In this document: positions 1 through 7,651 of the stretch, one piece after another
Layout: every line of letters starts with the position of its first letter
Position numbering within the stretch: position 1 is the first letter of the stretch
Source: Candidatus Avelusimicrobium bubulum
GTDB lineage: Bacteria; Elusimicrobiota; Elusimicrobia; Elusimicrobiales; Elusimicrobiaceae
Reading direction: 5' to 3'
DNA length: 50,651 nt
Assembly: GCA_902798835.1 (NCBI GenBank)
Contig: CADBYN010000002.1
Coordinates: 1-50,651, forward strand
The notes under the pieces: generated by a model
The model's database searches: none
Seen by the model: the letters and a program-made list of their open reading frames with translations, nothing else
What the model was told of the DNA's origin: nothing
Position numbers and translations under genes: made by a program

Positions 1-519
1 AGAATAAAGTGACCAAGCTGCCGCCGAACGCACTAAAAGATCTACTGACGGGCGGTTTTTAGTGCGGGCAATCACTTGCACAAACTTAGGATCACCCGTA
101 CTACTAAAAGCACCCCACAAAAAATCCAAGGCAGCCGCATCCGAAGCAACGGCATCCTTACTGGAAAGTATATGCTGCAACATTGTTATACGTTCAGGCA
201 TTGTTTTCATAATGGGAACCATGTTCTTTTCCCACACAACCTCTTGTGCAACAATTTTCCATTCAGGAGCGTTATTTACCGCTAATCCGGCAAGAAACCC
301 CTCTAAAGGGACAGCGGTCGTTTTATTTTTTTTCAAAAAATCAGTATCGTCAAAATAAGCCAACATACGCACAAACTTATTGATATCCGGTTGTTTGTAG
401 TAGCTGCTCATTACTTGGTCTACTTCCTGCTCTGACAAGGGCTCTATATGTTCTCTTTTGAAAGAACAAGCCGATAGTCCCAACAATACGGCAATTACAC
501 CTGTAATGATTTTTTTCAT
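1..519 (-). CDS. Putative lipoprotein, 3' end cut by window edge
   Basis: An ATG at 519 opens a reading frame that stays open for 173 codons to the window edge. It starts MKKIITGVIAVLLGLSACSF, a type II signal peptide with lipobox LSAC, so the product is probably lipidated at Cys18 and anchored in a membrane. The rest is soluble and helical-looking, with no domain I recognise. The start lies 11 bases beyond the stop of the acyl-CoA dehydrogenase fusion gene, so it is probably the last visible member of that minus-strand cluster. The C-terminus lies outside the window. Function unknown. Confidence 0.7.
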   Translation of the reverse strand, partial: MKKIITGVIAVLLGLSACSFKREHIEPLSEQEVDQVMSSYYKQPDINKFVRMLAYFDDTDFLKKNKTTAVPLEGFLAGLAVNNAPEWKIVAQEVVWEKNMVPIMKTMPERITMLQHILSSKDAVASDAAALDFLWGAFSSTGDPKFVQVIARTKNRPSVDLLVRSAAAWSLYS

Positions 520-530
520 GTTGCTATCTT

Positions 531-2219
531 CTAATGCAATGCTTCAAGAATCGTGGGGATGACTTCGTGCAAGTCCCCCTCCACCGCATATGTTGCATTT
601 TTCATGATAGGTGCATTGGGATCTTTGTTGATAGCTACTACAACTGCGTTAGAGCTGATACTAGCCGTATGATGCGTATGGCCCGAAATGCCACACGCGA
701 TATAAAGTTTAGGTTTAACAGTTTTGCCCGTCACTCCGATTTGATGTTCGACGCCAATCCATCCGTTATTCACCGCCGGTTGAGTTGCTCCCACCACCCC
801 GCCTAACTTATCGGCTAATTTTTGAAGAAGTAAAAATCCTTCCTTACTGCCTACACCTCGGCCACCGGCCACGACAACTTCAGCTTGCGAAATATCTTTT
901 TCTTTGGGCTGGGCAGATGACGCATGTTTTTCATAATAGGAACGTAACAAGTCCTCGAGTGTGCCCATTTTTTGAGTAGCAAAATTACCCGTCGGAGCAG
1001 CGGCGGCATATTCTTTGACAAGTGCATTTAAAATTTCATTCTTTTGGATGTGCACGGTACCTTCGTAAATTTGGGTAACTTTCGCGTCGCGCATGTATTT
1101 TTCAAGCGGAAAATCACGCATATAAGCAATCCCGCCGCATAGCGTCACACACTCATCCGCCACTTCCATCGCCACGTTGGAGCAGAATAGTTTTGCTTCG
1201 GCACTGTATTTCGTCCAGCGCTGGCCTTTTAATTTTTTGAGTTCGTCGTGCACGGTACTAGCATTTGCAAGTGCATTTTTGACTGCCGGTAAAAATTCCT
1301 CATCCATGCGATGCGTTAAATTATACACAAGTGCGCGGCCGGCTTCGGTTTTGGCCGCCAGTTCAGCTACCTTATGGCCCAGCGCTTGGAACGTGATAAG
1401 CGGCTGCCCAAATTGCTGGCGAGTTTTCAAATAAGGAATCGTAACATCTAACGCGCCTTGTGCAATCCCTACCGCTTGCGCGGCCACACCCGGGCGGGAG
1501 TAATCTAGTGTCTCTTGCAAATACAAAAGGCCGCGACCTTCACTGCCTAATAAATTCTCTTGGGGTACGCGCACATTTTCAAAAATGAGTTCATACGTCG
1601 GGTTGGAGCGAATACCCATCTTTTTTTCTTTCTTGCCAAATGTAAATCCCGGCGTTCCTTTTTCAATTACCAAAAGCGAGATTCCGCGGGGTCCGCGTGA
1701 CGGATTAGTGTTAACAGCCACCGTGTAAAAATCGGCCTCTTTGCCGGTAGAGATGAAATGTTTGGCGCCATTGACTACGTAAAAATCGCCGTCTTTGATA
1801 GCGGTTGTTTTAAGGGAGGTAGCATCCGAACCGGCCTCCGCTTCGGTGAGTGCAAATGCCCAAAGTTTTTTACCGCTGGCCAAATCCGGGCACCACTTTT
1901 CGCGCTGCTCCCTTGTAGCGGCCAAAAACATAGGGATAGCCCCCAAGGCAGATGTCCCCGGTGTAAGCGCTAATCCCGCACACGCCCGGGAGAGTTCCTC
2001 AAATGCCATCGCCAAGCAGGTAATTCCTCCCCCCAAACCACCGTACTCTTCGGGCAGCCACAAGCCAAACATCCCCGCCTTGCAGTACTCCGCATACATT
2101 TCCTTGGAGAATTCTTCCTTTTCATCCATTTCGGCACGCAAAGGTTTAAGTTTTTTTTGAGCCAACTCCCGCGTGGCGTTTAAAACTTTCTCTTCCATTT
2201 CATTGATAGCGTAGTCCAT
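531..2219 (-). CDS. Acyl-CoA dehydrogenase fused to EtfA C-terminal (FAD) domain
   Basis: This is a 562-residue two-part flavoprotein. Residues 1-400 are a complete acyl-CoA dehydrogenase: the signature AFALTEAEAGSD lies near 121-132 and the catalytic-base motif IYEGT places Glu at about 386, as in short-chain and butyryl-CoA enzymes. Residues 444-560 match the FAD domain of electron-transfer flavoprotein alpha, with AGGRGVGSKEGF, TGKTVKPKLYIACGISG and VAINKDPNAPI. The Arg that normally stacks on the flavin in EtfA (GATRPAV type) is Gln here (GATQPAVNNGW). By family knowledge it should oxidise or reduce acyl-CoA and pass electrons through the attached flavin; direction and substrate are not deducible. 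The ATG overlaps the stop of the upstream glycosyltransferase (TAATG), implying translational coupling. No separate etfB is visible. Confidence 0.9.
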   Translation of the reverse strand: MDYAINEMEEKVLNATRELAQKKLKPLRAEMDEKEEFSKEMYAEYCKAGMFGLWLPEEYGGLGGGITCLAMAFEELSRACAGLALTPGTSALGAIPMFLAATREQREKWCPDLASGKKLWAFALTEAEAGSDATSLKTTAIKDGDFYVVNGAKHFISTGKEADFYTVAVNTNPSRGPRGISLLVIEKGTPGFTFGKKEKKMGIRSNPTYELIFENVRVPQENLLGSEGRGLLYLQETLDYSRPGVAAQAVGIAQGALDVTIPYLKTRQQFGQPLITFQALGHKVAELAAKTEAGRALVYNLTHRMDEEFLPAVKNALANASTVHDELKKLKGQRWTKYSAEAKLFCSNVAMEVADECVTLCGGIAYMRDFPLEKYMRDAKVTQIYEGTVHIQKNEILNALVKEYAAAAPTGNFATQKMGTLEDLLRSYYEKHASSAQPKEKDISQAEVVVAGGRGVGSKEGFLLLQKLADKLGGVVGATQPAVNNGWIGVEHQIGVTGKTVKPKLYIACGISGHTHHTASISSNAVVVAINKDPNAPIMKNATYAVEGDLHEVIPTILEALH

Positions 2220-3457
2220 TAGTGGGCCCCCTGTGTGGTGTTGGGTTTATGAAATCGTTTTTTACGACGGAAAAAGCGGTGTTTCCCGCCATTTTTCTTA
2301 GTAGGCGGCACCAAACTGCGGTACAATCTTTCTTGTTTTTTGACCATCACTTCGCAGGTAAATTCCGCAAAATCACGCCGGTCAATATTAGCTTCAAAGC
2401 GCTCGCGCAAAGGTGCATGGCGCAAGAGCACTTTTAATTTATCCGCAAAGGTATTGATATCACTAGGTGCTACTAAAAAACCTGTTTTGTTATTGGTAAT
2501 TACTTCGCTAATACCGTCGACATCGTAGCATACAGCGGGCACCCGCATGGCCATAGCCTCCAGCAAAGATACGGGAAGCCCTTCACGCAGCGAAACGCTG
2601 GCATACACATCACTGATCGCCAATAATTCCAGGGCATCGTTACGCCACCCGGGAAACAATACTTGTTTTTCAATATTTAAATTTTTAACTAGCGTATTGA
2701 CTTGGGCACGCAAGGGGCCATCTCCGGTAAAAATGAAATATACATTTTTCATTTGTTGAAGCACCTTATAGGCCGCAAACACAAAGTGAAGTGGATTTTT
2801 AAGCGGTTTACAATTGGCAAGTGCTAACACTACTTTTGCGTTGGCCGGGATATGCAGAGAAGCTTTCTTGGCAACCGGGTCGAACTTAAGGGGTAAAATC
2901 GGGTGGAAATTCACCCCGGCGCGAATCAGTTCCATGCGGGTGGATTTTCCAATTCCCAACTCTTTAGCTTCCATTTCATTTTTACGTGAAACAAATACTA
3001 ACACATCGGTAAATTTGGCGCAGGTTTTTTCTACCCATACAAAGAATTTAAAATGTTTTTCCCCCTGCTCTTTGGCAAATCCCAGCCCGTGGAACGTATG
3101 CACCACTTTCGCTTTACGCCAAAAAATACGGGCAGCGATACGTCCTAAAATTCCTGCCTTGGGGGCATTGGTATGCACGATATCCGGGCGTACCTTTCGC
3201 AACACTATTCCCATTTGAAACAAGGCCACCAAATCGTGAAAGATATATTTAAACTTAACGTCGTGCTTCAAAGCACGGATAAAATACACATGAGAAGGAT
3301 CGCCCTTTACTTTTCCATCCAAACGCCCCCCGGGGCCCGTAGCTAAATAGGTATCAAATTGTTGCTTATTGATGGTTTTCATGGTGGAAAGCACACTCAT
3401 CTGCGCCCCGCCTTGATCCAACCGTGTAATAAAATACAAAATTTTCGTCTTTTCCAT
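2219..3457 (-). CDS. Glycosyltransferase, GT4 family (group 1)
   Basis: This 412-residue GT-B type glycosyltransferase has an N-terminal acceptor half (KILYFITRLDQGGAQMSVL, then DIVHTNAPKAGILGRIAAR). The C-terminal half carries the donor-site signature, with FTGDGPLR, VLFPGWRND and SLREGLPVSLLEAMAMRVPAV, where the Glu and Gly of EGLPVSLLEA bind the nucleotide sugar. The C-terminal tail is very basic (GGKHRFFRRKKRFHK), suggesting membrane or anionic-polymer contact. It is probably a cytoplasmic or peripheral enzyme of surface-glycan synthesis; donor and acceptor cannot be read from sequence. It follows the TPR/SpoIID-like gene with a one-base overlap and is coupled to the dehydrogenase fusion downstream. 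Confidence 0.88.
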   Translation of the reverse strand: MEKTKILYFITRLDQGGAQMSVLSTMKTINKQQFDTYLATGPGGRLDGKVKGDPSHVYFIRALKHDVKFKYIFHDLVALFQMGIVLRKVRPDIVHTNAPKAGILGRIAARIFWRKAKVVHTFHGLGFAKEQGEKHFKFFVWVEKTCAKFTDVLVFVSRKNEMEAKELGIGKSTRMELIRAGVNFHPILPLKFDPVAKKASLHIPANAKVVLALANCKPLKNPLHFVFAAYKVLQQMKNVYFIFTGDGPLRAQVNTLVKNLNIEKQVLFPGWRNDALELLAISDVYASVSLREGLPVSLLEAMAMRVPAVCYDVDGISEVITNNKTGFLVAPSDINTFADKLKVLLRHAPLRERFEANIDRRDFAEFTCEVMVKKQERLYRSLVPPTKKNGGKHRFFRRKKRFHKPNTTQGAH

Positions 3458-4446
3458 TAATTAATCATCCCCGTCGAGGTATTTAAGATACGAGCCTCGG
3501 GGAAATAATACTTAATAATTCCCTGATAGTCCGTTCCTTGTTTGGCCAATCCTTCCGCACCGCGCAAACAAAGTCCTTCGCCTAGTCCCGTATCATAACC
3601 GCGTACCAAAACGTCGTGAATATCTTTTCCTTTGTACAAAGGAACAACGTCAAAGAAGTTAGAACGCATCGTTCCGGCACTTAAAATAAAAGAAATTTCT
3701 TGCGGCGTAGTCGCTTCATAGCTATCTTTGCTTCCTTCAAAACGCATCGCCAAAATACGTCCATTAGGCGATAAGCGCGTGGGTGTAATAGCACGCAACT
3801 TGCCAATATCCGCCACATACCCGATGCGGTCTTCTATATCGGCGGCTTCATACAAATAGATCCATTTGATGGCGGCCCACTGGGTAGGATCCTGCGGGCG
3901 GGCAAACAAATCTGTCGGCGGATTGGAAAGTAGATATTTGCTTACGTTGGCCGGCGAGAAAACATAAGCGGGTTTTTGGGCGGTATTGGCCACCGTGTTG
4001 GCGGTTACCACCCCGCAGCTATTGTACGCCCCTGCCTGGGCTTGCGTGAGGCGGATTTCGCCCGATATTTTGGATGCATCTAACAATTTTTTGAAAAGCA
4101 AATTAATCCCCTTAAATTGGAAATGCACATCGTTATCGGTAATATGATACGGTTGGTCTTTACGTTCTTTGACAACTTGCAACAAGGCCGAGCGCAACAC
4201 TACCGCCAACGATTTTAAAGCAGCTTCCTGGGTAATATCTTGCACCTGGGCGGCCAACAAAGCCGGGATTAAATCTTCCGCAGGCCGCAAAAATATTTTC
4301 GGTTTGCGCGTTGCGCACCAGCAAGGTCTTGTTGGGGTTTTCGAGCATAATTTTGAAAGGACGCACGGCAGAAAATTCCACCTGACCCTTAGAATTTTTG
4401 AAATCGACCCCTTTAGTTTGCTCATTAAACTCAATCGTTTTTTCAA
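3457..4446 (-). CDS. SpoIID/LytB-like domain, C-terminal half of a frameshifted gene
   Basis: From about residue 50 this frame reads as a SpoIID/LytB-type domain. LIPALLAAQVQDITQEAALK and SLAVVLRSALL correspond to the family's start (EDYV..VV..EMP..W..EALKAQAVAARTY). VLVRGYDTGLGEGLCLRGAE followed by GLAKQGTDYQGIIKYYFPEA corresponds to its end (GxGHGVGMSQ.GA...A..G..Y..IL..YYPG). The first 50 residues look like out-of-frame translation, because the upstream TPR frame still encodes sensible protein until about position 4300. The two halves therefore belong together. SpoIID proteins act on peptidoglycan glycan strands outside the cytoplasm, which fits the signal peptide on the other half. The boundary codon 4446 is not a believable start. 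Confidence 0.72.
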   Translation of the reverse strand: MKKRLSLMSKLKGSISKILRVRWNFLPCVLSKLCSKTPTRPCWCATRKPKIFLRPAEDLIPALLAAQVQDITQEAALKSLAVVLRSALLQVVKERKDQPYHITDNDVHFQFKGINLLFKKLLDASKISGEIRLTQAQAGAYNSCGVVTANTVANTAQKPAYVFSPANVSKYLLSNPPTDLFARPQDPTQWAAIKWIYLYEAADIEDRIGYVADIGKLRAITPTRLSPNGRILAMRFEGSKDSYEATTPQEISFILSAGTMRSNFFDVVPLYKGKDIHDVLVRGYDTGLGEGLCLRGAEGLAKQGTDYQGIIKYYFPEARILNTSTGMIN

Positions 4447-5551
4447 TGTAAGAAGGAGCTTTTAGAATTTCGCCCCGTTTTTCATCGGTAATACGCAGCG
4501 TACCGGACGCCATCAAAGAAACAGATTGTAGTTCTTGCGGCACTTGTTCGCGGTTAGCGTAGAGTGCCATTTTGACCACTTCGGACGGGGTGGATGTCAT
4601 CTCGTGCACGATAGGTTGTTCCAGGCGTAAATAGAACAGATAATCAATGCGTTTATTGCCCATATCTTGTGCATATTTTTCAATTTTGTCGGCTAATTTT
4701 TTATTTTGGGGATCCAAGCTATAAAGCGTGGCATAATACTGCCAAGCGCGTAGTTTATCTTTATCTTTTTCGCTAAGTTGGGCAAAGAGTTTAGCAGCTG
4801 CATAATTTTTTTCGTCGTGGGAAAGGGATTGTTGTAAAAACACGGGGGCCATTTTCTTGGCAGCTTTCATTTCCGAGGCGATCCGCCCCAACATATAGGA
4901 TACAAACGAAATAGCGTAGGGATTAGACACATACAAATATTCAAACTGTTCGGCTGCTTTTTCTTTATTCCCGCCAAAATACCAAGCCAACGCCGCGCCC
5001 AATTTAGCCGAGGAAACATACTCAAAATCGGCCGACAAATAGAGCAAATGGTCAAACATTTCGCGTGCTTTTTTGTATTTTCCGGCGGACAAAAGGATCC
5101 ATCCGTGCGTCAATTCGATAAAGGGATCATCCGGATTTAGTTCGCTGGCACGGGCAATATGCTCAAGCGCTTGTTTAACAAGTCCGCGCTGCAAAGAAAG
5201 TACCGCCAGTTCCAAGTTGGCGGCAGCAGCCACTTTCACATCGTTCGAGTTTTCAAATGTTTTAAAGGCAAAGTAACAATCTTCTTCCCCCCGCGCACAT
5301 GTAGCGGCCGTGGAGGCAATTTCGGGCGGGAGCGAATAATCGAGTACGGTTTTATGCAAGGTTACTTCGTTAAGTTTACTGTCGACACGTTTGGCAGCAA
5401 TAGAAGACTTGGAAACAGTTTGGACAGGCGCTTCTTCCTGCGTGGAGGGTTCTTCCGCCAAGTTGTCTGCTGCGCTGGCCACACCGCTAAGCGGTTGTGC
5501 CACCAAAGGCAACGCAATCAAAAAAGCAATTAAAATGGTAAATTTCCTCAT
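4160..5551 (-). CDS. Exported TPR protein, N-terminal half of a frameshifted TPR-SpoIID gene
   Basis: It begins with a cleavable signal peptide (MRKFTILIAFLIALPLVAQP, then SGVASA-AD). From about residue 85 to 330 it is helical with TPR-like units, for example LNPDDPFIELTHGWILLSAG and KAREMFDHLLYLS. A short beta-rich part up to about residue 415 resembles the N-terminal region of SpoIID-like proteins. The last roughly 45 residues, after LLVRNAQTENIF, are low-quality and out of frame with the SpoIID-like continuation. It is probably a periplasmic cell-wall factor joined to the domain encoded by the next frame. A -10 box (TATAAT, 5558-5563) lies 6 nt before the ATG, with no Shine-Dalgarno sequence. 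Confidence 0.72.
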   Translation of the reverse strand: MRKFTILIAFLIALPLVAQPLSGVASAADNLAEEPSTQEEAPVQTVSKSSIAAKRVDSKLNEVTLHKTVLDYSLPPEIASTAATCARGEEDCYFAFKTFENSNDVKVAAAANLELAVLSLQRGLVKQALEHIARASELNPDDPFIELTHGWILLSAGKYKKAREMFDHLLYLSADFEYVSSAKLGAALAWYFGGNKEKAAEQFEYLYVSNPYAISFVSYMLGRIASEMKAAKKMAPVFLQQSLSHDEKNYAAAKLFAQLSEKDKDKLRAWQYYATLYSLDPQNKKLADKIEKYAQDMGNKRIDYLFYLRLEQPIVHEMTSTPSEVVKMALYANREQVPQELQSVSLMASGTLRITDEKRGEILKAPSYIEKTIEFNEQTKGVDFKNSKGQVEFSAVRPFKIMLENPNKTLLVRNAQTENIFAACGRFNPGFVGRPGARYYPGSCFKIVGGSVALGLVASCQRT

Positions 5552-5557
5552 ATACTA

Positions 5558-5563
5558 ATTATA
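5558..5563 (-). promoter_or_regulatory. -10 box of a probable leaderless transcript
   Basis: On the minus strand TATAAT is followed by six bases (TAGTAT) and then ATGAGG. Transcription would begin at or beside the A of the ATG. No Shine-Dalgarno sequence is present. Confidence 0.45.
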
Positions 5564-5596
5564 CTAAATCTGGCGTGAAGAGGGCGCCCTATACAT

Positions 5597-5628
5597 GCAA
5601 AACGCCGGACGAAAAAGCGTCCGGCGTT
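5597..5628 (-). terminator. Intrinsic terminator
   Basis: An 11-bp perfect stem (AACGCCGGACG with CGTCCGGCGTT, loop of six) is followed on the minus strand by TTTT. It ends the transcript of the pilin remnant and the coiled-coil gene. Confidence 0.7.
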
Positions 5629-5648
5629 ACTGTCATATTGTGCGGAAA

Positions 5649-5984
5649 TTAATTCAATTTGTAGTAATTCCCCCCACCGCTTGTATTAAATCCTTCCAAC
5701 AACACTCCTCCCAATCTCTGACAAAACTCATTGCCTGATGGATTCGGGCCATACGCATTCGTAGCGTGGCAAATACGCCATCCCTCATGGGCAGCTTCGT
5801 CCCATCTATTAATATTACTAGCAGAATGTGGCAAAGGAACGGTATAGGCCACGCGGCCATCCCCATGCTTACCAAATACATAGACTGATGAAATATACGG
5901 ACCCGTATATTTATTTTTACAAGATGCTTCCTTGCCTTGTTGACACTCTTCAACATGCTTAACGGTTAAATAGCGTTGTATAGT
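5649..5984 (-). pseudogene. Pilin C-terminal remnant without a start
   Basis: One frame stays open for 111 codons from just after a stop at 5985-5987, but it has no ATG; the first usable start is GTG at 5852, giving 67 residues. The whole stretch reads like the globular part of a type IV pilin: TVKHVEECQQGKEASCKN, TGPYISSVYVFGKHGDG, then an end CQRLGG...GGNYYKLN with paired cysteines. The hydrophobic N-terminal helix that defines pilins is missing; the 3' end of the neighbouring coiled-coil gene occupies that place and overlaps this frame by about 19 bases. I read it as a 5'-truncated pilin gene. Alternatives are a 67-residue GTG-started peptide or a silent pilin cassette. Confidence 0.55.
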
Positions 5985-7558
5985 TTACGCAGCTGAGCAA
6001 TTTCTTCCTGCTTTTGCTCGTCGGGGATGGCCATGTCTTGTATTTTTTGGATAAAGAAATCGGCGCGTTGGCGATTTAACTCGTCCGTCGCTTTTTGTTT
6101 TAATTCTGCCCGCTCTAAAGGAGATAATTTTTGATTGTCAATTTGATGAAGTTTCTGCTCATAGCTATCCCACAGGGCTTTTGCCTCGGCTTTGGCTTGT
6201 TCGCCAAAAGTTTCCGCTATCCCGGCCAAATCTTCCCCCCGTTGTGTGTCAATGCCCGCCTGGGTATTCTTTTTGTCATCGGCCGAAGCCACAGTCGCCA
6301 CGCTTTGAATTTCTCCTTTTTCTTCTAAGGCGGCTAATGTTTTAAGATATTCTTTGTCTTTGGCCTGCTCCCATTGATGCAACTCTTGAACCGATTTTCC
6401 GCCCTGCACCACGATTTGCTGGATACCGTTACGTCGTTTTTGTTCATTTTGGGCAAGTTGGTTAAAATATTCTTCCCGGGGTAAATTTTGCGTAGCCAGG
6501 GCCAAGTCTTTTTCGCGCATTTGGTCAATCAGTTGGCCGATTTGCTCTCTTTGTTCGGGATAGATATTGCCCAATTCTTCTTTTTGTTTATTGTCTTGCT
6601 CTATGCGGTCCGCCACAAATTTATCGTATTGATTTTTCTCAGCCAATTTATCCATTTTGTCTTGGTATTTTTGGGTAAGTTTTTGGATTTGTTGTTCTTT
6701 TTGCTCGGCCGTGGTGTTGGGAGAATTCAAAACGGCGGCCACTTCCCCGGCAAACGAGTCCATAATCCCCCCCGCTTGTTGCGCGGCCGCTTCGCCAAAA
6801 GCGCGCCCCATCTCTTGCACCATAAATTGCTTTTGCGTGGCAAGCTGCTGCCCCACCGCAGCAAACGGCCCCGCAAAGCCGGATGCCTCTAAGGCTTTTG
6901 TTTCTTCCGACTTAACAGCGTACTTTTCAATCATTTCTTCTCTTTTGCTTTTGGGCGTTAACGCCTTGGCTACGGCACGTTGCAAGGCAGCATACAATTT
7001 ACTCCATCGCTCGTTCATGCGCGCCTTGTCTTGTTGATTAGGGCGCAAATACGGGGCTAACGCCCGGGTGCGTTCCTCTTGTACACGCTGCGCGGAGGAG
7101 GTATTAAAATTTACTTGCGGGCTTGCATGCCCCCGCGTTTGATAGGAAGTTGTCTGCGGTTGCTGCGTAGGCGTTTTGGTGTCTTTATCATAAAAATTGA
7201 CGTCTACATAACGGCCGTCGCTAGATGGATTCCCCACATAAACTTTTTTGGGCGTAGCACGATTTTGAGGATAGGGAACAACGGGCGAGGGTGTCGTTGC
7301 ATACGCAGGTAATGCGCGCGGCTCCTGCACATCTGCCTGTGACGGCACAAAAGCGGATTCTTCTAACAATTCAGTCATATTTTCTTGCGGCGTAAAAGCC
7401 TGCGCGGAATGAGAGACAGACTGCGTTGTGCTATGAGGAACACTTGTCTGGCCGGCCGTGCCCGACTGATAGGAAAGCACGCGCCAACAAGCGCCTATAA
7501 CGGCCAGCACCGCTAAAATTCCCAATAATATATATAATGAGCGTCTTTCTTCGTCCAT
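5966..7558 (-). CDS. Membrane-anchored Gln/Glu-rich coiled-coil protein, unknown
   Basis: Starting at MDEERRSLYILLGILAVLAV it has 530 residues: a short cytoplasmic end, one transmembrane helix (about 8-27), a low-complexity Ser/Thr/Pro/Gln linker to about 190, then long charged coiled coil rich in Gln, Glu and Lys to the end. No catalytic motif is visible. The topology suggests a periplasmic coiled coil hanging from the inner membrane, perhaps an envelope or pilus-assembly scaffold, but that is inference. I prefer 7558 over an upstream in-frame start at 7600 because a TATACT -10 box lies six bases before this ATG. It is bounded upstream by the aspS terminator. Confidence 0.75.
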   Translation of the reverse strand: MDEERRSLYILLGILAVLAVIGACWRVLSYQSGTAGQTSVPHSTTQSVSHSAQAFTPQENMTELLEESAFVPSQADVQEPRALPAYATTPSPVVPYPQNRATPKKVYVGNPSSDGRYVDVNFYDKDTKTPTQQPQTTSYQTRGHASPQVNFNTSSAQRVQEERTRALAPYLRPNQQDKARMNERWSKLYAALQRAVAKALTPKSKREEMIEKYAVKSEETKALEASGFAGPFAAVGQQLATQKQFMVQEMGRAFGEAAAQQAGGIMDSFAGEVAAVLNSPNTTAEQKEQQIQKLTQKYQDKMDKLAEKNQYDKFVADRIEQDNKQKEELGNIYPEQREQIGQLIDQMREKDLALATQNLPREEYFNQLAQNEQKRRNGIQQIVVQGGKSVQELHQWEQAKDKEYLKTLAALEEKGEIQSVATVASADDKKNTQAGIDTQRGEDLAGIAETFGEQAKAEAKALWDSYEQKLHQIDNQKLSPLERAELKQKATDELNRQRADFFIQKIQDMAIPDEQKQEEIAQLRKLYNAI

Positions 7559-7564
7559 ACTATT

Positions 7565-7570
7565 AGTATA
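7565..7570 (-). promoter_or_regulatory. -10 box six bases before the coiled-coil gene ATG
   Basis: TATACT on the minus strand is followed by AATAGT and ATGGAC. The spacing and the absence of a ribosome-binding site match a leaderless start. Confidence 0.4.
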
Positions 7571-7598
7571 GTGTAACAAACTAAATTTTACCAGAGTC

Positions 7599-7626
7599 AA
7601 AAGACCTAGACGTATCTAGGTCTTTT
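7599..7626. terminator. Bidirectional intrinsic terminator after aspS
   Basis: A perfect 12-bp stem (AAAAGACCTAGA with TCTAGGTCTTTT, loop CGTA) carries T tracts on both strands. It lies 26 bases after the aspS stop. Confidence 0.75.
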
Positions 7627-7651
7627 AACACATAGTTTTTAGAAAGAACTT

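Noticed and set aside
62-358. 98-codon plus-strand ORF at the window start
   Set aside because: It lies opposite the lipoprotein frame, which has a proper signal peptide and stays open to the edge.
4867-5055. 62-codon minus-strand ORF inside the TPR gene
   Set aside because: Out-of-frame shadow of the TPR region without a ribosome-binding site.
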